Assembly (NCBI GenBank): GCA_947470805.1
Contig: CANIVU010000032.1
Span: 1 to 64,000, forward strand
DNA: 64,000 bases
Direction of reading: 5' to 3'
DNA from: Acidobacteriota bacterium
GTDB taxonomy: Bacteria; Acidobacteriota; Terriglobia; Bryobacterales; Bryobacteraceae
Each line of letters starts with the position of its first letter. The first letter of the stretch is position 1. Below, piece after piece: positions 28,869 through 37,636 of the stretch. The notes under the pieces are model-generated. The model had not been told where the DNA came from, did not search any database, and saw nothing but the letters and a program-made list of their open reading frames with translations. Made by a program: the position numbers and the translations under genes.

Positions 28869-29353
28869 TGCGCCTGCTTCTCCTCGCGAATCTCTTTAGC
28901 CGCCGCCTGCACGGCGCGCACAATCTTGTCGTAGCCGGTGCACCGGCAAAGGTTATTGGCCAGCCACAAACGAATCCGTTCTTCGCTCGGGTCCGGCTCC
29001 TGGTCCAGCAGCGCCTTGGCCGCCACCAGGAATCCCGGCGTGCAAATGCCGCACTGCAAAGCCGCGTGGTCGATGAACGCCTTCTGCAGCGGATGCAGCT
29101 TCGCCCCCGTCGCCATCCCCTCAACCGTCTTCACCGTGCGGCCTTCCGCCTCCACGCCCAACACCAGGCACGACGTCACCAGCGTGCCGTCCAGCATCAC
29201 GCAGCAGCTACCGCAATTCCCGTCGCCGCATCCCTCCTTGGTGCCCGTCAAATGCAGCGTGTCCCGCAGGCATTCCAGCAGCGTCTGGCTCGGCTCGGCC
29301 AGGAACTCCACCGGCTCGCCATTCAATTCCATCGATACGTAAGTCTTCTTCAT
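28865..29353 (-). CDS. Molybdenum hydroxylase small subunit, two 2Fe-2S clusters
   Basis: 162 residues. The N-terminal plant-type ferredoxin cluster is in GTKEGCGDGNCGSCCVML; the C-terminal cluster uses CGICTPGFLVAA and NNLCRCTGYDKIV. Order and length match CoxS/XdhC-type subunits. It passes electrons from the Mo centre to the FAD subunit. It overlaps the large-subunit gene by 4 bases and starts 20 bases after the FAD-subunit stop. Confidence 0.95.
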   Translation of the reverse strand: MKKTYVSMELNGEPVEFLAEPSQTLLECLRDTLHLTGTKEGCGDGNCGSCCVMLDGTLVTSCLVLGVEAEGRTVKTVEGMATGAKLHPLQKAFIDHAALQCGICTPGFLVAAKALLDQEPDPSEERIRLWLANNLCRCTGYDKIVRAVQAAAKEIREEKQAQ

Positions 29354-29372
29354 GGCTGTGTTGTCCTCGCCT

Positions 29373-30224
29373 TTACTGCAGAACCGCGGTCAGCGCGCGG
29401 CGCGAAAGCACCCCGCACAAATGCCGCCGGTATTCGGCCGGCGCGCGCATATCGGAGATCGGTTTCGCCGCCGCCTCGGCCAGCGCCGCCGCGCCCGCAA
29501 TGGCCTCCGCCGATGGCGCCTTCCCCACCAGCGCCTCCGTCACTTCCCGCACAAACAGCGGCGTCGGCGCTACGGATGCCAATGCCAATCGCGCCGTCGT
29601 AATCTGCCCATCCGTCACCGTCGCCGATACGCCCACTCCCACCACCGCAATGTCCATTTCGTTCCGCGGTATGAAGCGCAAGTAGTGCGCCTTGAACCCC
29701 GCCGCCGGCTTCGGCAGGAAGAGGTCCACCAGGAACTCGCCCTCTCCCAGCGCGTTCTTCCCCGGCGCCACGCAAAAATCCTCGACAGCAATCTCGCGAA
29801 TGCCCGCAGGCCCCGCCACCCGCGCCACCGCCGACAGCACAATCAACAACGGCACCGCGTCCGCGCTCGGCGCCGCATTGCACAGGTTCCCGCCAATCGA
29901 AGCGCGCCCCTGAATCGCCGTCCCGCCAATTAAAGACGCCACCTCGGCCAGCGCCGGATACTGCGCCCGCACATCCGGGTTCGTCGCAATCCGGATACAC
30001 GGCACCGCCGCGCCAAGCCGCAGCCCGCCTTCTTCCATCCGGATCGAAAGCAGATCGGGGATCCGCTTCACATCCACCACCAGCGGAGTCTCCCGCCGGC
30101 CGCCTTTCAGCTGTGCAAGGAGATCCGTCCCCCCTGCCAGCACGCGGGCAGCGGGGTTCCCGGCGAGCGCATGCACTGCCTCGTCGAGCGTCGTAGGCGC
30201 CACATAGTCGAACGGTTTCATCAA
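29373..30224 (-). CDS. Molybdenum hydroxylase FAD-binding subunit
   Basis: 283-residue CoxM/XdhB-type medium subunit. The FAD-binding motif ARVLAGGTDLLAQLK is near residue 30, and the second motif TAIQGRASIGGNLCNAAPSAD near residue 100. It receives electrons from the 2Fe-2S subunit. It is first of the three enzyme genes and lies 25 bases after the outer-membrane protein gene, so it may be on the same transcript as the upstream Lol-like genes. Confidence 0.95.
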   Translation of the reverse strand: MMKPFDYVAPTTLDEAVHALAGNPAARVLAGGTDLLAQLKGGRRETPLVVDVKRIPDLLSIRMEEGGLRLGAAVPCIRIATNPDVRAQYPALAEVASLIGGTAIQGRASIGGNLCNAAPSADAVPLLIVLSAVARVAGPAGIREIAVEDFCVAPGKNALGEGEFLVDLFLPKPAAGFKAHYLRFIPRNEMDIAVVGVGVSATVTDGQITTARLALASVAPTPLFVREVTEALVGKAPSAEAIAGAAALAEAAAKPISDMRAPAEYRRHLCGVLSRRALTAVLQ

Positions 30225-30249
30225 ATGAATCGTACCAGAGCCGCAGCGC

Positions 30250-31464
30250 TCAGAAGTTGTAGCGCAGCGCCAGAATCGCGTGCGAATTCCGCCGGTACTG
30301 ACCCAAAAAATCGTTCGTGTTTCCGCGGATGAGAGTCATGCTCGCCCTCGCCTGCCAGTGGGTCGACAGCGTCTGCGTGTACTCCGCCTTCACCCACGCG
30401 CCCTCGCCGTTCTGCCGCACCGCCGCCTCCGCCGCCACGCTCTTCTCCGCGCTGATCGTGTACGAAACCCGCGTCAAAAATGCCCGCGCCAATCCGCGAT
30501 CCGGCGCGAAGTCCAGCTGCGTCTTCTTCTGCGTCACCCGCTCGCCGGAGTACCCGCCCACAATGGTCCACTCCCCAACGGTCCGTTCCAACTGCGCCAC
30601 GTACAGCACGTAATCATCGGCGTTCTTACTCGACGAAGTGAAGTACCCGCCCTCGCCCTTAATCGTGAACCACCGCAGCGGCACCGCCCCCGCCCCGCCA
30701 TACATCCGCATCGGCGCGAACCGGTTGAACAACTCAATCCGCCCCGGCACAAATCGCCCGTCCACCTGCGGCAGATGATTGTGGCCCTCGTAAAACGCCA
30801 GCGCCATCTCATAGCCTTTGCCCAGGTAGTTCCACCGCACTCCCGTCTGCACGCCACCCGGCAACGCCGGCGCCCCCTGGCCCAGCGGCAGCGGAATCTG
30901 CAACGACGGCGGCAGCACCACCCACCGCTGATTCAACAAAGGCGTACGGCTCGGCGTGAACCGCGGCTGCAGCACAACGTCCACCGTGTGCGCGCCCTTC
31001 TCAATCGTCAGCCGTGCCGCCATCACGCCCAGAAATTCGTTGTCGATGACGTTCAAAAAATCCCGCGGCGCAAACCGGTCCAGCGGGTTCAGAATATCGG
31101 CCTTCCCCCAACGGATCAGCTGCTTGCCGATCTCAAACGTCACCGGCCCCTTGTAGGCCGTCGCCGAAAATCGCCGGAACGAAAACGCCGGCCGCAGAAA
31201 CCCACGGTCCTGCCAATCGAATCGCGCGCTTCGCTCCGTCTGCCGGTGGCTGTCGCTCCGCGCGTCCAACGCCCCGTTCAGCTTCAACCACGGCGTCAAC
31301 TTGGCCGACGCCTCATACCGCAACAGCGCATCGGCAATCACTCGCCCGCTGTCATTCGCCCCCGTCTGCGGGAAGAACGAAGTGCGAATATCCACGTACC
31401 CGCGTTGCTGAAAATCCTGCGCGAACGCTGCCAGCCCAAACGCCAATAAAACCGCGACTCTCAT
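30250..31464 (-). CDS. Outer-membrane beta-barrel protein linked to a Lol-like ABC system
   Basis: 404 residues with a signal peptide (VAVLLAFGLAAFAQ) and a C-terminal aromatic residue (ILALRYNF), the usual outer-membrane barrel insertion signal. Alternating hydrophobic strands run through the protein. The segment IGKQLIRWGKADILNPLDRF is reminiscent of DUF1302-type porins, but that match is from memory. It overlaps the LolA-like gene by 4 bases, so it probably acts with that system at the outer membrane. Confidence 0.72.
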   Translation of the reverse strand: MRVAVLLAFGLAAFAQDFQQRGYVDIRTSFFPQTGANDSGRVIADALLRYEASAKLTPWLKLNGALDARSDSHRQTERSARFDWQDRGFLRPAFSFRRFSATAYKGPVTFEIGKQLIRWGKADILNPLDRFAPRDFLNVIDNEFLGVMAARLTIEKGAHTVDVVLQPRFTPSRTPLLNQRWVVLPPSLQIPLPLGQGAPALPGGVQTGVRWNYLGKGYEMALAFYEGHNHLPQVDGRFVPGRIELFNRFAPMRMYGGAGAVPLRWFTIKGEGGYFTSSSKNADDYVLYVAQLERTVGEWTIVGGYSGERVTQKKTQLDFAPDRGLARAFLTRVSYTISAEKSVAAEAAVRQNGEGAWVKAEYTQTLSTHWQARASMTLIRGNTNDFLGQYRRNSHAILALRYNF

Positions 31465-32204
31465 TCCCCGCGCCGCAACGATTGCAGCGTGAACAACTCA
31501 TCCTTCAACGCCACGTTGTACTGCAGCTTGTCGGACTTCAACACCGTCCGCCCCTTCCGCCGTACGTCGAACATCTCCATCTCCAGCGCCGACCACACGC
31601 CATTCACTTTCTCAATCCGCCGGTAGTGCAGCTTCCGCACCAGTTGGTCCTTCGCGTACATCTCGTACTGCACCGGAAAATAGATGTCCTTCCGGAACCA
31701 CATCACCACCCGGTTATACTGCGAAGACTTCCCCTTCTTCGGCGCCGACTCAATCTTCCAGCACGCCTGCCCGTCCACCACTTCCTCGCCCAGCATCTTG
31801 AAATCGCTCTGATTCACATCGCGCTCTTCCAAGTCCTCATAGCTGAAATCCGTGCCAAAAAAACGCGTCGACCGGTCCTGCAACGCCACCCGTCGGTCCC
31901 TCTGCAACTCCGGCAGCCACATCCACTGGTCCGACGCCCGGTCCGGATGATTCACAATCAACAGCGCCACACCCTTCACCTCCGGCGGGCTCACAAACCG
32001 CAGCAGCGCCTTGCTCTCGCCGTAGTTCCCCGACCGGTAAAACTGCCACCGCTTTTCGCTGTTCTTCCCATTCGGATTGAACACCTGCAGCACGCCCTCA
32101 TACTGCTGCGTGTTGGAGCGATTCCGCTTCTGCGACTCTTCCACAATCTGCCGCGCGTCCTGCGCGAACGCCGCCGCGGCCAGCACGAAAATCAACTTAT
32201 TCAT
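31461..32204 (-). CDS. Outer-membrane lipoprotein-sorting-type (LolA-like) protein
   Basis: 247 residues from the ATG at 32204, giving a clean signal peptide (KLIFVLAAAAFAQ). The body matches the LolA-like family often labelled outer membrane lipoprotein-sorting protein: VLQVFNPNGKNSEKRWQFYR, KGVALLIVNH, MWLPELQRDRRV and FGTDFSYEDLE. Such proteins are thought to shuttle hydrophobic cargo across the periplasm. It overlaps the permease gene by 8 bases and the barrel gene by 4, indicating one functional unit. Confidence 0.87.
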   Translation of the reverse strand: MNKLIFVLAAAAFAQDARQIVEESQKRNRSNTQQYEGVLQVFNPNGKNSEKRWQFYRSGNYGESKALLRFVSPPEVKGVALLIVNHPDRASDQWMWLPELQRDRRVALQDRSTRFFGTDFSYEDLEERDVNQSDFKMLGEEVVDGQACWKIESAPKKGKSSQYNRVVMWFRKDIYFPVQYEMYAKDQLVRKLHYRRIEKVNGVWSALEMEMFDVRRKGRTVLKSDKLQYNVALKDELFTLQSLRRGE

Positions 32205-34749
32205 ATTCCAATGCCTCCACCAATCCCCCGCGCACGGCCTGTTCCGCCGGCCCCAGCGCCGCAAACAGCGCCGCGCCCAGAATCACCGGGAACAGCCCCG
32301 CCGCCATCCCCCACGGGTACGTATAATCCAGCCGCAACCCCGCAATATCGCGCGCCGACATCTCCAGGCTGTAGTAAAGCGCCACCGATCCGAAGAACAA
32401 CCCCACCACCAGTCCAATCACCCCAATCGCAATCGCCTCCAGCCAGATCGTCCCCCGCACCTGGCTCCGCAACGCGCCCACCGCCTGCAGCACGCCCAGC
32501 TCCCGCCGCCGGTCCGTAATGGACACGGTCAACGTGTTGATGATCCCCAAAATCGCCACCAGCACCGCCACCGCCAACTGAATGTAGGTCAGACCGAACC
32601 ACTGATCGGTGATGTTGATGATGTACGTCTTCAGATCCTGATTGGTGAAGATAAACAGCCGCGTCTTCCCCGCCACTTTCTCTTCAATCCGCGCCTTCAT
32701 CGTCGCAATCGGCGTGTCGCTGTTCAAATACAGCCGCACCGCGTTGATCGAGTCATCGTTCCAATACTTCACGAACACCGCCCGGTCCAACAGCACCGAG
32801 CCCTTCTGATCGCTGTAGTCCCGCACAATCCCCACCACCGGCAGCGCCAGCCGCCCGTTCGGCGTATTCAACTCCAACGGCTCGTTGTACTTCACCTTGT
32901 ACAGCTCCGCGAAGTTATCGGAGACGATAAACCCCTTCCCCTCCGCCGCCAGCCGGTACATCGTTTTGCTATCGCCCTGAATCGCCGGCAGGTAGGATTC
33001 CGGCCGCAGATTCGCCACGTCCAGCGACACAAACATCACCGGGTTGCCCTTGTACAAAATGCGCGCGTTCCGCACCACCTGCGTGTACTTCACGCCCGGA
33101 ATCTGCCGGATCTCCTCAGCAAAACTCGCCGGAAACCGGAACGAGCGGTCCGTGATGTTCTGCGTCGGCGTCAGGAACATGTCCGGGTTCAACGCAATCC
33201 GCATCCACTCGTCAATCGAGTTATAGCTCGCCCGCGCCATCCCGCCCAGCGAGATCACCAGTGCAATCGATAGCGCTAACGCCGACACCGCGCCCGACGT
33301 CCGCCGAGGAGATTGAATCAAGCTATCCGCCGCCAGCGTCCCCTCCACCGGCCGCAGGAACTTCAACACAGGCCGGATCCCCCGGCTCAACCACAGCGCC
33401 ATCGTCGGCACCAGCAGCAGCCCCGCGATCACCGTCAGAAAATAGCCCGAGTAAAAAATCACCCGGTTCTGCGCGAAAAACAGGCAGAAGAAAACAACCA
33501 CAAACAACCCGGCGGCCACCTGCCGTCGCACCCGGTTCTCCCCGGCCGACAGCTGCTGATACCGCCCCTTCTGCAACGCCTGCACCGGGTCCACCCCGGC
33601 CGCCGCGCGCGCCGGAATCCACGCCGCAATCACGCTCGTAATCACGCCCATCAACAGCGCGCCAAACAACAGCCGCGGATCCGACGAAACCTCATCGGCC
33701 TTCTGCGCCACACCATAAATCTCGCCCAGAAAATTCCCCAGCGAAGCCGAAATCGCCCGCGCGATCAACAGCCCGAACAACAACCCCACCCCCGCGCCGA
33801 TCAACCCCAGAATCGCGCTCTCCGTCAAAAACAGCGCCTGAATCTGCCCCCTAGTCGCCCCCAGCGCCCGCACAATCCCAATCTCACTCCGCCGCTGCGT
33901 CACCGCAATCGCAAACGAGTTGTAGATGATGAACATCCCAATAAACAGCGCGAACAAACTCGTGATATTCGCCAGCATCCCGTACACGCTCGACAGCGAT
34001 TCAAACTGCTTCCCGCGCGCCGATGGCGACTCCACCTCGAACCCCGGCCCGAGCATCCCGCCGAGCTGTTTCTGCAAATCCGGAACGGCCGTCCCCTCGG
34101 TCCCAGCCAAATCAATCCGGTCAAACTTCCGCCCGCGCCCAAACACCTTCTGCGCGGCGTAAATGTCCATAATCGCCAGGTTCCCGCCAAACGCGCTCGT
34201 CAACCCGCTCGACTTCATGATCCCGCGCACCGTGAAAGTCCGCGGCCCGTCCATCGCCGCCAGGGTGATCTTCGAATTAATCGCCAGCCCATTCGCCGAC
34301 GCAAACTCCCGCGTCACCATCAGCGAATCCGGCTGCGCAATAAACACCAACGGGTCTTCGATGACGGTGTCATCGCCCTCTTCCAAATCGTAATCCCGTA
34401 GCCCCCGGTCCCCCGTCATGTCCACGGCCAGAACCAAAATATTCCCCTGCGACTTCAGGTTCAAATTGACCACAGCCTCAATCACCGGCACCGCCACCCG
34501 CACGCCAGGCACCGCCTGCACCCGCTCCAAAACCTCTTCGTCAAAGCCAGACTCGCCCGCCGTAATCTGCAACTGCGTCGCGCCCGCAATCCGGTCCACC
34601 GTCTTGTTAAAAGCCGACAGCACCGACTGGTTCGCCGTATGCATCCCCACAAAAACCGCCACGCCCAACACAATCCCCGCCATCGTCAAAACGGTCCGCA
34701 GCAAGTGTTTCCGGACGTACTGCCAGCTGATGAGCTTAAGAAGTCTCAT
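32197..34749 (-). CDS. ABC transporter permease, FtsX/LolCE/MacB type
   Basis: 850-residue inner-membrane permease. The N-terminal helix (LRTVLTMAGIVLGVAVFVGM) precedes a large periplasmic MacB-like domain. Then come three helices of a first FtsX domain (about 270-390, including QRRSEIGIVRALGATRGQIQ), further helices and a second periplasmic domain, and a second FtsX domain at the C-terminus (DRRRELGVLQAVGALRSQV). This two-FtsX layout extrudes lipids, lipoproteins or substrates to the periplasm by mechanotransmission rather than channel transport. The ATPase gene overlaps its start by 4 bases. Confidence 0.92.
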   Translation of the reverse strand: MRLLKLISWQYVRKHLLRTVLTMAGIVLGVAVFVGMHTANQSVLSAFNKTVDRIAGATQLQITAGESGFDEEVLERVQAVPGVRVAVPVIEAVVNLNLKSQGNILVLAVDMTGDRGLRDYDLEEGDDTVIEDPLVFIAQPDSLMVTREFASANGLAINSKITLAAMDGPRTFTVRGIMKSSGLTSAFGGNLAIMDIYAAQKVFGRGRKFDRIDLAGTEGTAVPDLQKQLGGMLGPGFEVESPSARGKQFESLSSVYGMLANITSLFALFIGMFIIYNSFAIAVTQRRSEIGIVRALGATRGQIQALFLTESAILGLIGAGVGLLFGLLIARAISASLGNFLGEIYGVAQKADEVSSDPRLLFGALLMGVITSVIAAWIPARAAAGVDPVQALQKGRYQQLSAGENRVRRQVAAGLFVVVFFCLFFAQNRVIFYSGYFLTVIAGLLLVPTMALWLSRGIRPVLKFLRPVEGTLAADSLIQSPRRTSGAVSALALSIALVISLGGMARASYNSIDEWMRIALNPDMFLTPTQNITDRSFRFPASFAEEIRQIPGVKYTQVVRNARILYKGNPVMFVSLDVANLRPESYLPAIQGDSKTMYRLAAEGKGFIVSDNFAELYKVKYNEPLELNTPNGRLALPVVGIVRDYSDQKGSVLLDRAVFVKYWNDDSINAVRLYLNSDTPIATMKARIEEKVAGKTRLFIFTNQDLKTYIINITDQWFGLTYIQLAVAVLVAILGIINTLTVSITDRRRELGVLQAVGALRSQVRGTIWLEAIAIGVIGLVVGLFFGSVALYYSLEMSARDIAGLRLDYTYPWGMAAGLFPVILGAALFAALGPAEQAVRGGLVEALEYE

Positions 34750-35420
34750 CCCTTTTTGTCCATCACAATGTGACCGTCTTTCAGCGCAATCTGCCGCGGA
34801 CAGGACTCGGCCACCCCCCGGTCGTGCGTGACGATCAACACCGTCGCCCCCAGTCGCTCATGCAGCTCCCGGATCAGCGCCAGAATCTCCACGCCCGTAT
34901 TCGAATCCAAATTCCCCGTCGGCTCATCGGCCAGCAAAATCGGCGGATAGACGGACAATGCCCGCGCAATCGCCACCCTCTGCCGCTCCCCGCCCGAAAG
35001 CTCCTCCGGTAAATGGTCCAGCCGTTTTTCCAGCTTCACCAGCGACAGCAGCTCCCGCGCCCGGTCGTTGATCTTCGCCGCCGGCCACCCGCGCAAATGC
35101 AGCGGCAAGCTGACGTTCTCTAAACAACTCAACGTCGGCAGCAGGTTGAAAAACTGAAAGATAAATCCAATCTTGTCCCGGCGAATCCGCGTCAGCTCAT
35201 CGTCGGAGATCCCCCGCAACAACGTGCCGTCGATGCGGATATCCCCTTCACTCGGCCGGTCCAGCCCGCCGATCAAATTGAGCAGCGTCGACTTTCCCGA
35301 ACCCGAAGGACCGACAAGCGAAACCATCTCGCCTTTTTCAATGTGCAGATTAACTGCGTCGAGTGCGATTACCTGACGTTTTCCGTCAAATCGCTTGGAA
35401 ACGCTACTGAGCGAGATCAT
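34746..35420 (-). CDS. ABC transporter ATP-binding protein, LolD/MacB type
   Basis: 224 residues from the ATG at 35420 (opening MISLSSVSKRF). Walker A GPSGSGKST, signature LSGGERQRVAIARAL and Walker B ILLADEPTGNLDS are intact; the NLDS variant is typical of LolD/MacB/FtsE. It powers the FtsX-type permease encoded next, with a 4-base overlap. An upstream in-frame start is possible but adds residues outside the family pattern. It diverges from the MscS gene. Confidence 0.94.
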   Translation of the reverse strand: MISLSSVSKRFDGKRQVIALDAVNLHIEKGEMVSLVGPSGSGKSTLLNLIGGLDRPSEGDIRIDGTLLRGISDDELTRIRRDKIGFIFQFFNLLPTLSCLENVSLPLHLRGWPAAKINDRARELLSLVKLEKRLDHLPEELSGGERQRVAIARALSVYPPILLADEPTGNLDSNTGVEILALIRELHERLGATVLIVTHDRGVAESCPRQIALKDGHIVMDKKG

Positions 35421-35488
35421 GTCACTACAGTCCTCATGATGACACGCGAAGAACATCCGGTTCATAATCAGCAGAGCAGATTAAATTT

Positions 35489-36490
35489 ATGGCCTTGGCG
35501 TATCTGGTTGGGCAAGTAAAAGATAGTGGCGTCGCGCTGGCCGTATTGCTCGTGTCTCTAGGGGTACGCCGCTGGATCCTCCGTCGCCTAGAAGGCGTCG
35601 CCCGCGAAAATCCCAAGTCCTTCGCCGGCACCCTCCGCGAAGGCCTCGGCACGCCCAGCCTCCTCTGGTGCCTGGTCCTCACTGTCGACGCGCTCCTCGG
35701 CGCCCTCGATCTCTCCCCCAAAGCCGAACGCGTCGGCCACGTTCTCGTCGTCAGCTTTCTCATCCTCAGCCTCACCATGGTCGCCAGCACCATCGTGACC
35801 CGCACCCTCCAGCGCTACGGCGAACTCCATTCGCTCCCCTTCGCAGTCGCCGGCCTCTCCCGCACGCTCACCCAGGTCGTCGTCTTCTCCCTCGGCCTGG
35901 TGATCTTCCTCAGCTACCTCGGCATCTCGCCCACGCCCCTCATCACCGCCTTCGGCGTCGGTGGCCTCGCCGTCGCCCTCGCCCTGCAGGACACCCTCGC
36001 CAACATCTTCGCCGGCGTGCACATTCTCATCGAACGCCCCATCGCCGTCGGCGATTTCGTCCGCCTCAGCGCCGAAGAAGAAGGCACCGTCTCCGATATC
36101 GGCTGGCGCACCACGCGCCTGCTCACCGGTGCCAATAGCACCGTCGTCATTCCCAACAAAACCATCACCTCGGGCAACCTGCTGAACTACTCCATGCCCT
36201 CGGTCGAAGTCGGTGCCTGGGTGCCCATCCTACTAGCCCTCGATGCCGATGTCGAAAAGGCCGAGCGCATCGCCCTCGCCGCCGCCAGCGCCACCGAAGG
36301 TGTCCTCGCCGAACCCGCCCCCGCCTTCACCGTCGACCCCGGCATGACCGCCACCCACCTGCAATACCGCCTGTCCTTCCGCGTCCCCCGCCAAATCCAG
36401 GCCGGCGTCATCAAGACGCAAATCCTCCGGCGCGTGCTCGAAGGCTTCCGTGCCGAAGGCGTCCCCCTCCCGGAAGTCCGCCAGCGATAA
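35489..36490 (+). CDS. Mechanosensitive ion channel, MscS family
   Basis: 333 residues with about four transmembrane helices. The pore helix region reads GVGGLAVALALQDTLANIFAG and is followed by the beta domain IAVGDFVRLSAEEEGTVSDIGW and VVIPNKTITSGNLLNYS, all diagnostic of MscS. Releases solutes on osmotic downshock at the inner membrane. Codons end overwhelmingly in C, unlike the G-rich codon endings of plus-strand genes near the left end of the window. Confidence 0.93.
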   Translation: MALAYLVGQVKDSGVALAVLLVSLGVRRWILRRLEGVARENPKSFAGTLREGLGTPSLLWCLVLTVDALLGALDLSPKAERVGHVLVVSFLILSLTMVASTIVTRTLQRYGELHSLPFAVAGLSRTLTQVVVFSLGLVIFLSYLGISPTPLITAFGVGGLAVALALQDTLANIFAGVHILIERPIAVGDFVRLSAEEEGTVSDIGWRTTRLLTGANSTVVIPNKTITSGNLLNYSMPSVEVGAWVPILLALDADVEKAERIALAAASATEGVLAEPAPAFTVDPGMTATHLQYRLSFRVPRQIQAGVIKTQILRRVLEGFRAEGVPLPEVRQR

Positions 36491-36492
36491 AA

Positions 36493-36810
36493 CTACTGAA
36501 CCGGTCCAGTCCCCTGCGGCGCCTGCGGTTCAATATGAATTTCCCCAAAGGCCGATTCATACTGGCTGATGTTCTGCTGCAGAACATTCACCAGCGCCTT
36601 GGCCTGCTGCGGGCTCAAATACACGCCCTGGAAATTCTGAATATTCACCACGTCCGGCGAGTTCTGCGAGACGAGTCCGAACATAAGAAAAAAGTCCCAG
36701 AGATTCGCGCGCACTTGCACGCTGTTCGCGTAGCCTTCGCGATAATCAGGGCCGTTGAGCAATTGGATTTTGGGTGCTGTATTGGGATTCATAACGAAAA
36801 AGGAGCGCAT
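36493..36810 (-). CDS. DUF3467-family protein with start codon inside a tRNA terminator hairpin
   Basis: 105 residues. The body QVRANLWDFFLMFGLV and FQGVYLSPQQAKALVNVLQQNI matches DUF3467, a small family of unknown role. Two starts are possible. ATG at 36810 has a good AGGAG six bases upstream, but both lie in the hairpin that appears to terminate the upstream tRNA-Asp. ATG at 36792 (MNPNTAPK) lies just after the hairpin but has no Shine-Dalgarno. It converges with the MscS gene with only two bases between stops. Confidence 0.8.
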   Translation of the reverse strand: MRSFFVMNPNTAPKIQLLNGPDYREGYANSVQVRANLWDFFLMFGLVSQNSPDVVNIQNFQGVYLSPQQAKALVNVLQQNISQYESAFGEIHIEPQAPQGTGPVQ

Positions 36811-36820
36811 AAGCGCTCCT
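36797..36820 (-). terminator. Intrinsic terminator of tRNA-Asp, overlapping the DUF3467 start
   Basis: On the minus strand AGGAGCGC and GCGCTCCT form a perfect 8-pair stem with loop TTAT, followed by a T tract. It lies 40 bases downstream of the tRNA 3' end. The loop and stem also contain the Shine-Dalgarno and first ATG of the DUF3467 gene. Confidence 0.7.
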
Positions 36821-36859
36821 GTCTCTCTTTATTATGGCTTACGGACTTAGTGGATGGGA

Positions 36860-36936
<77 letters not shown>

Positions 36937-37011
36937 GTCCTTAAAACGTCCGTTCTTCAAGAATAGCACAGGACAAGCCGGAAACAAAAGCTCCCGTGGG
37001 AGAATCGTAAC

Positions 37012-37608
37012 GTGCGTATGCGCCCTTGCCTACTCGGCCTCCTGGCCCTCCTGATCGCCTGCGGTGAAAAGCCCGTCGAAAAGCCCAAAGAATCACCCCG
37101 CCTGCCCAAGATCACCCACTTCTACGGCAACGCCGCCTCCGTCCCCAAAGGCGAAAGCCTCACCCTCTGCTACGGCACCGAAAACGTCGACTCCGTCACC
37201 ATCACCCCTTCCGACGACAAAGACCTCCGCCCCGCCCTCAATCGCTGCATCGCCCACCGTCCCACCAAGGACACCACCTACACCATGACCGCCAAAGGCC
37301 CCGGCGGCGAAACCACGGCGTTTTTCTCCGTCCGCGTCGGCCCCTCTTCGCCAAAAGAACGCGTCCTCATCCAAAGCTTCCTCTCCCTGGGCTCCGGCCC
37401 CTTCAACGCCGGCGCCCGCGTCCAGCTCTGCTACACCACCGATGGCGCCACCGCCGTCTCCGTCCAACCCGCCGTCCCCGCCAAACTCGCCCCCGGCACC
37501 AACCAGTGCTTCACCGTCACGCCCGAGAAAACCACCACCTACGTCCTCTCCGCCACAACCGGCGATGGCGGCACAGACCGTATGCAAGTCACGGTCCCTA
37601 TACACTAG
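37012..37608 (+). CDS. Putative lipoprotein with two Ig-like domains
   Basis: 198 residues from a GTG at 37012 (an ATG two codons on is possible). A lipobox LIAC with C17 predicts lipid anchoring. Two similar beta-sandwich-like segments follow, each with the pattern .V..G....LCY.T.....V...P......N.C.......TT.Y...A. Each pairs two cysteines (LCYGT...RCIAH and LCYTT...QCFTV), suggesting disulfides. Function unknown; likely an envelope protein. Confidence 0.75.
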   Translation: MRMRPCLLGLLALLIACGEKPVEKPKESPRLPKITHFYGNAASVPKGESLTLCYGTENVDSVTITPSDDKDLRPALNRCIAHRPTKDTTYTMTAKGPGGETTAFFSVRVGPSSPKERVLIQSFLSLGSGPFNAGARVQLCYTTDGATAVSVQPAVPAKLAPGTNQCFTVTPEKTTTYVLSATTGDGGTDRMQVTVPIH

Positions 37609-37636
37609 CCCCTGAATTCGGTATAACTAACCCACT

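Noticed and set aside
33313-34401. Plus-strand Arg/Pro-rich frame antisense to the FtsX permease
   Set aside because: Composition typical of a shadow frame; the permease covers the DNA fully.
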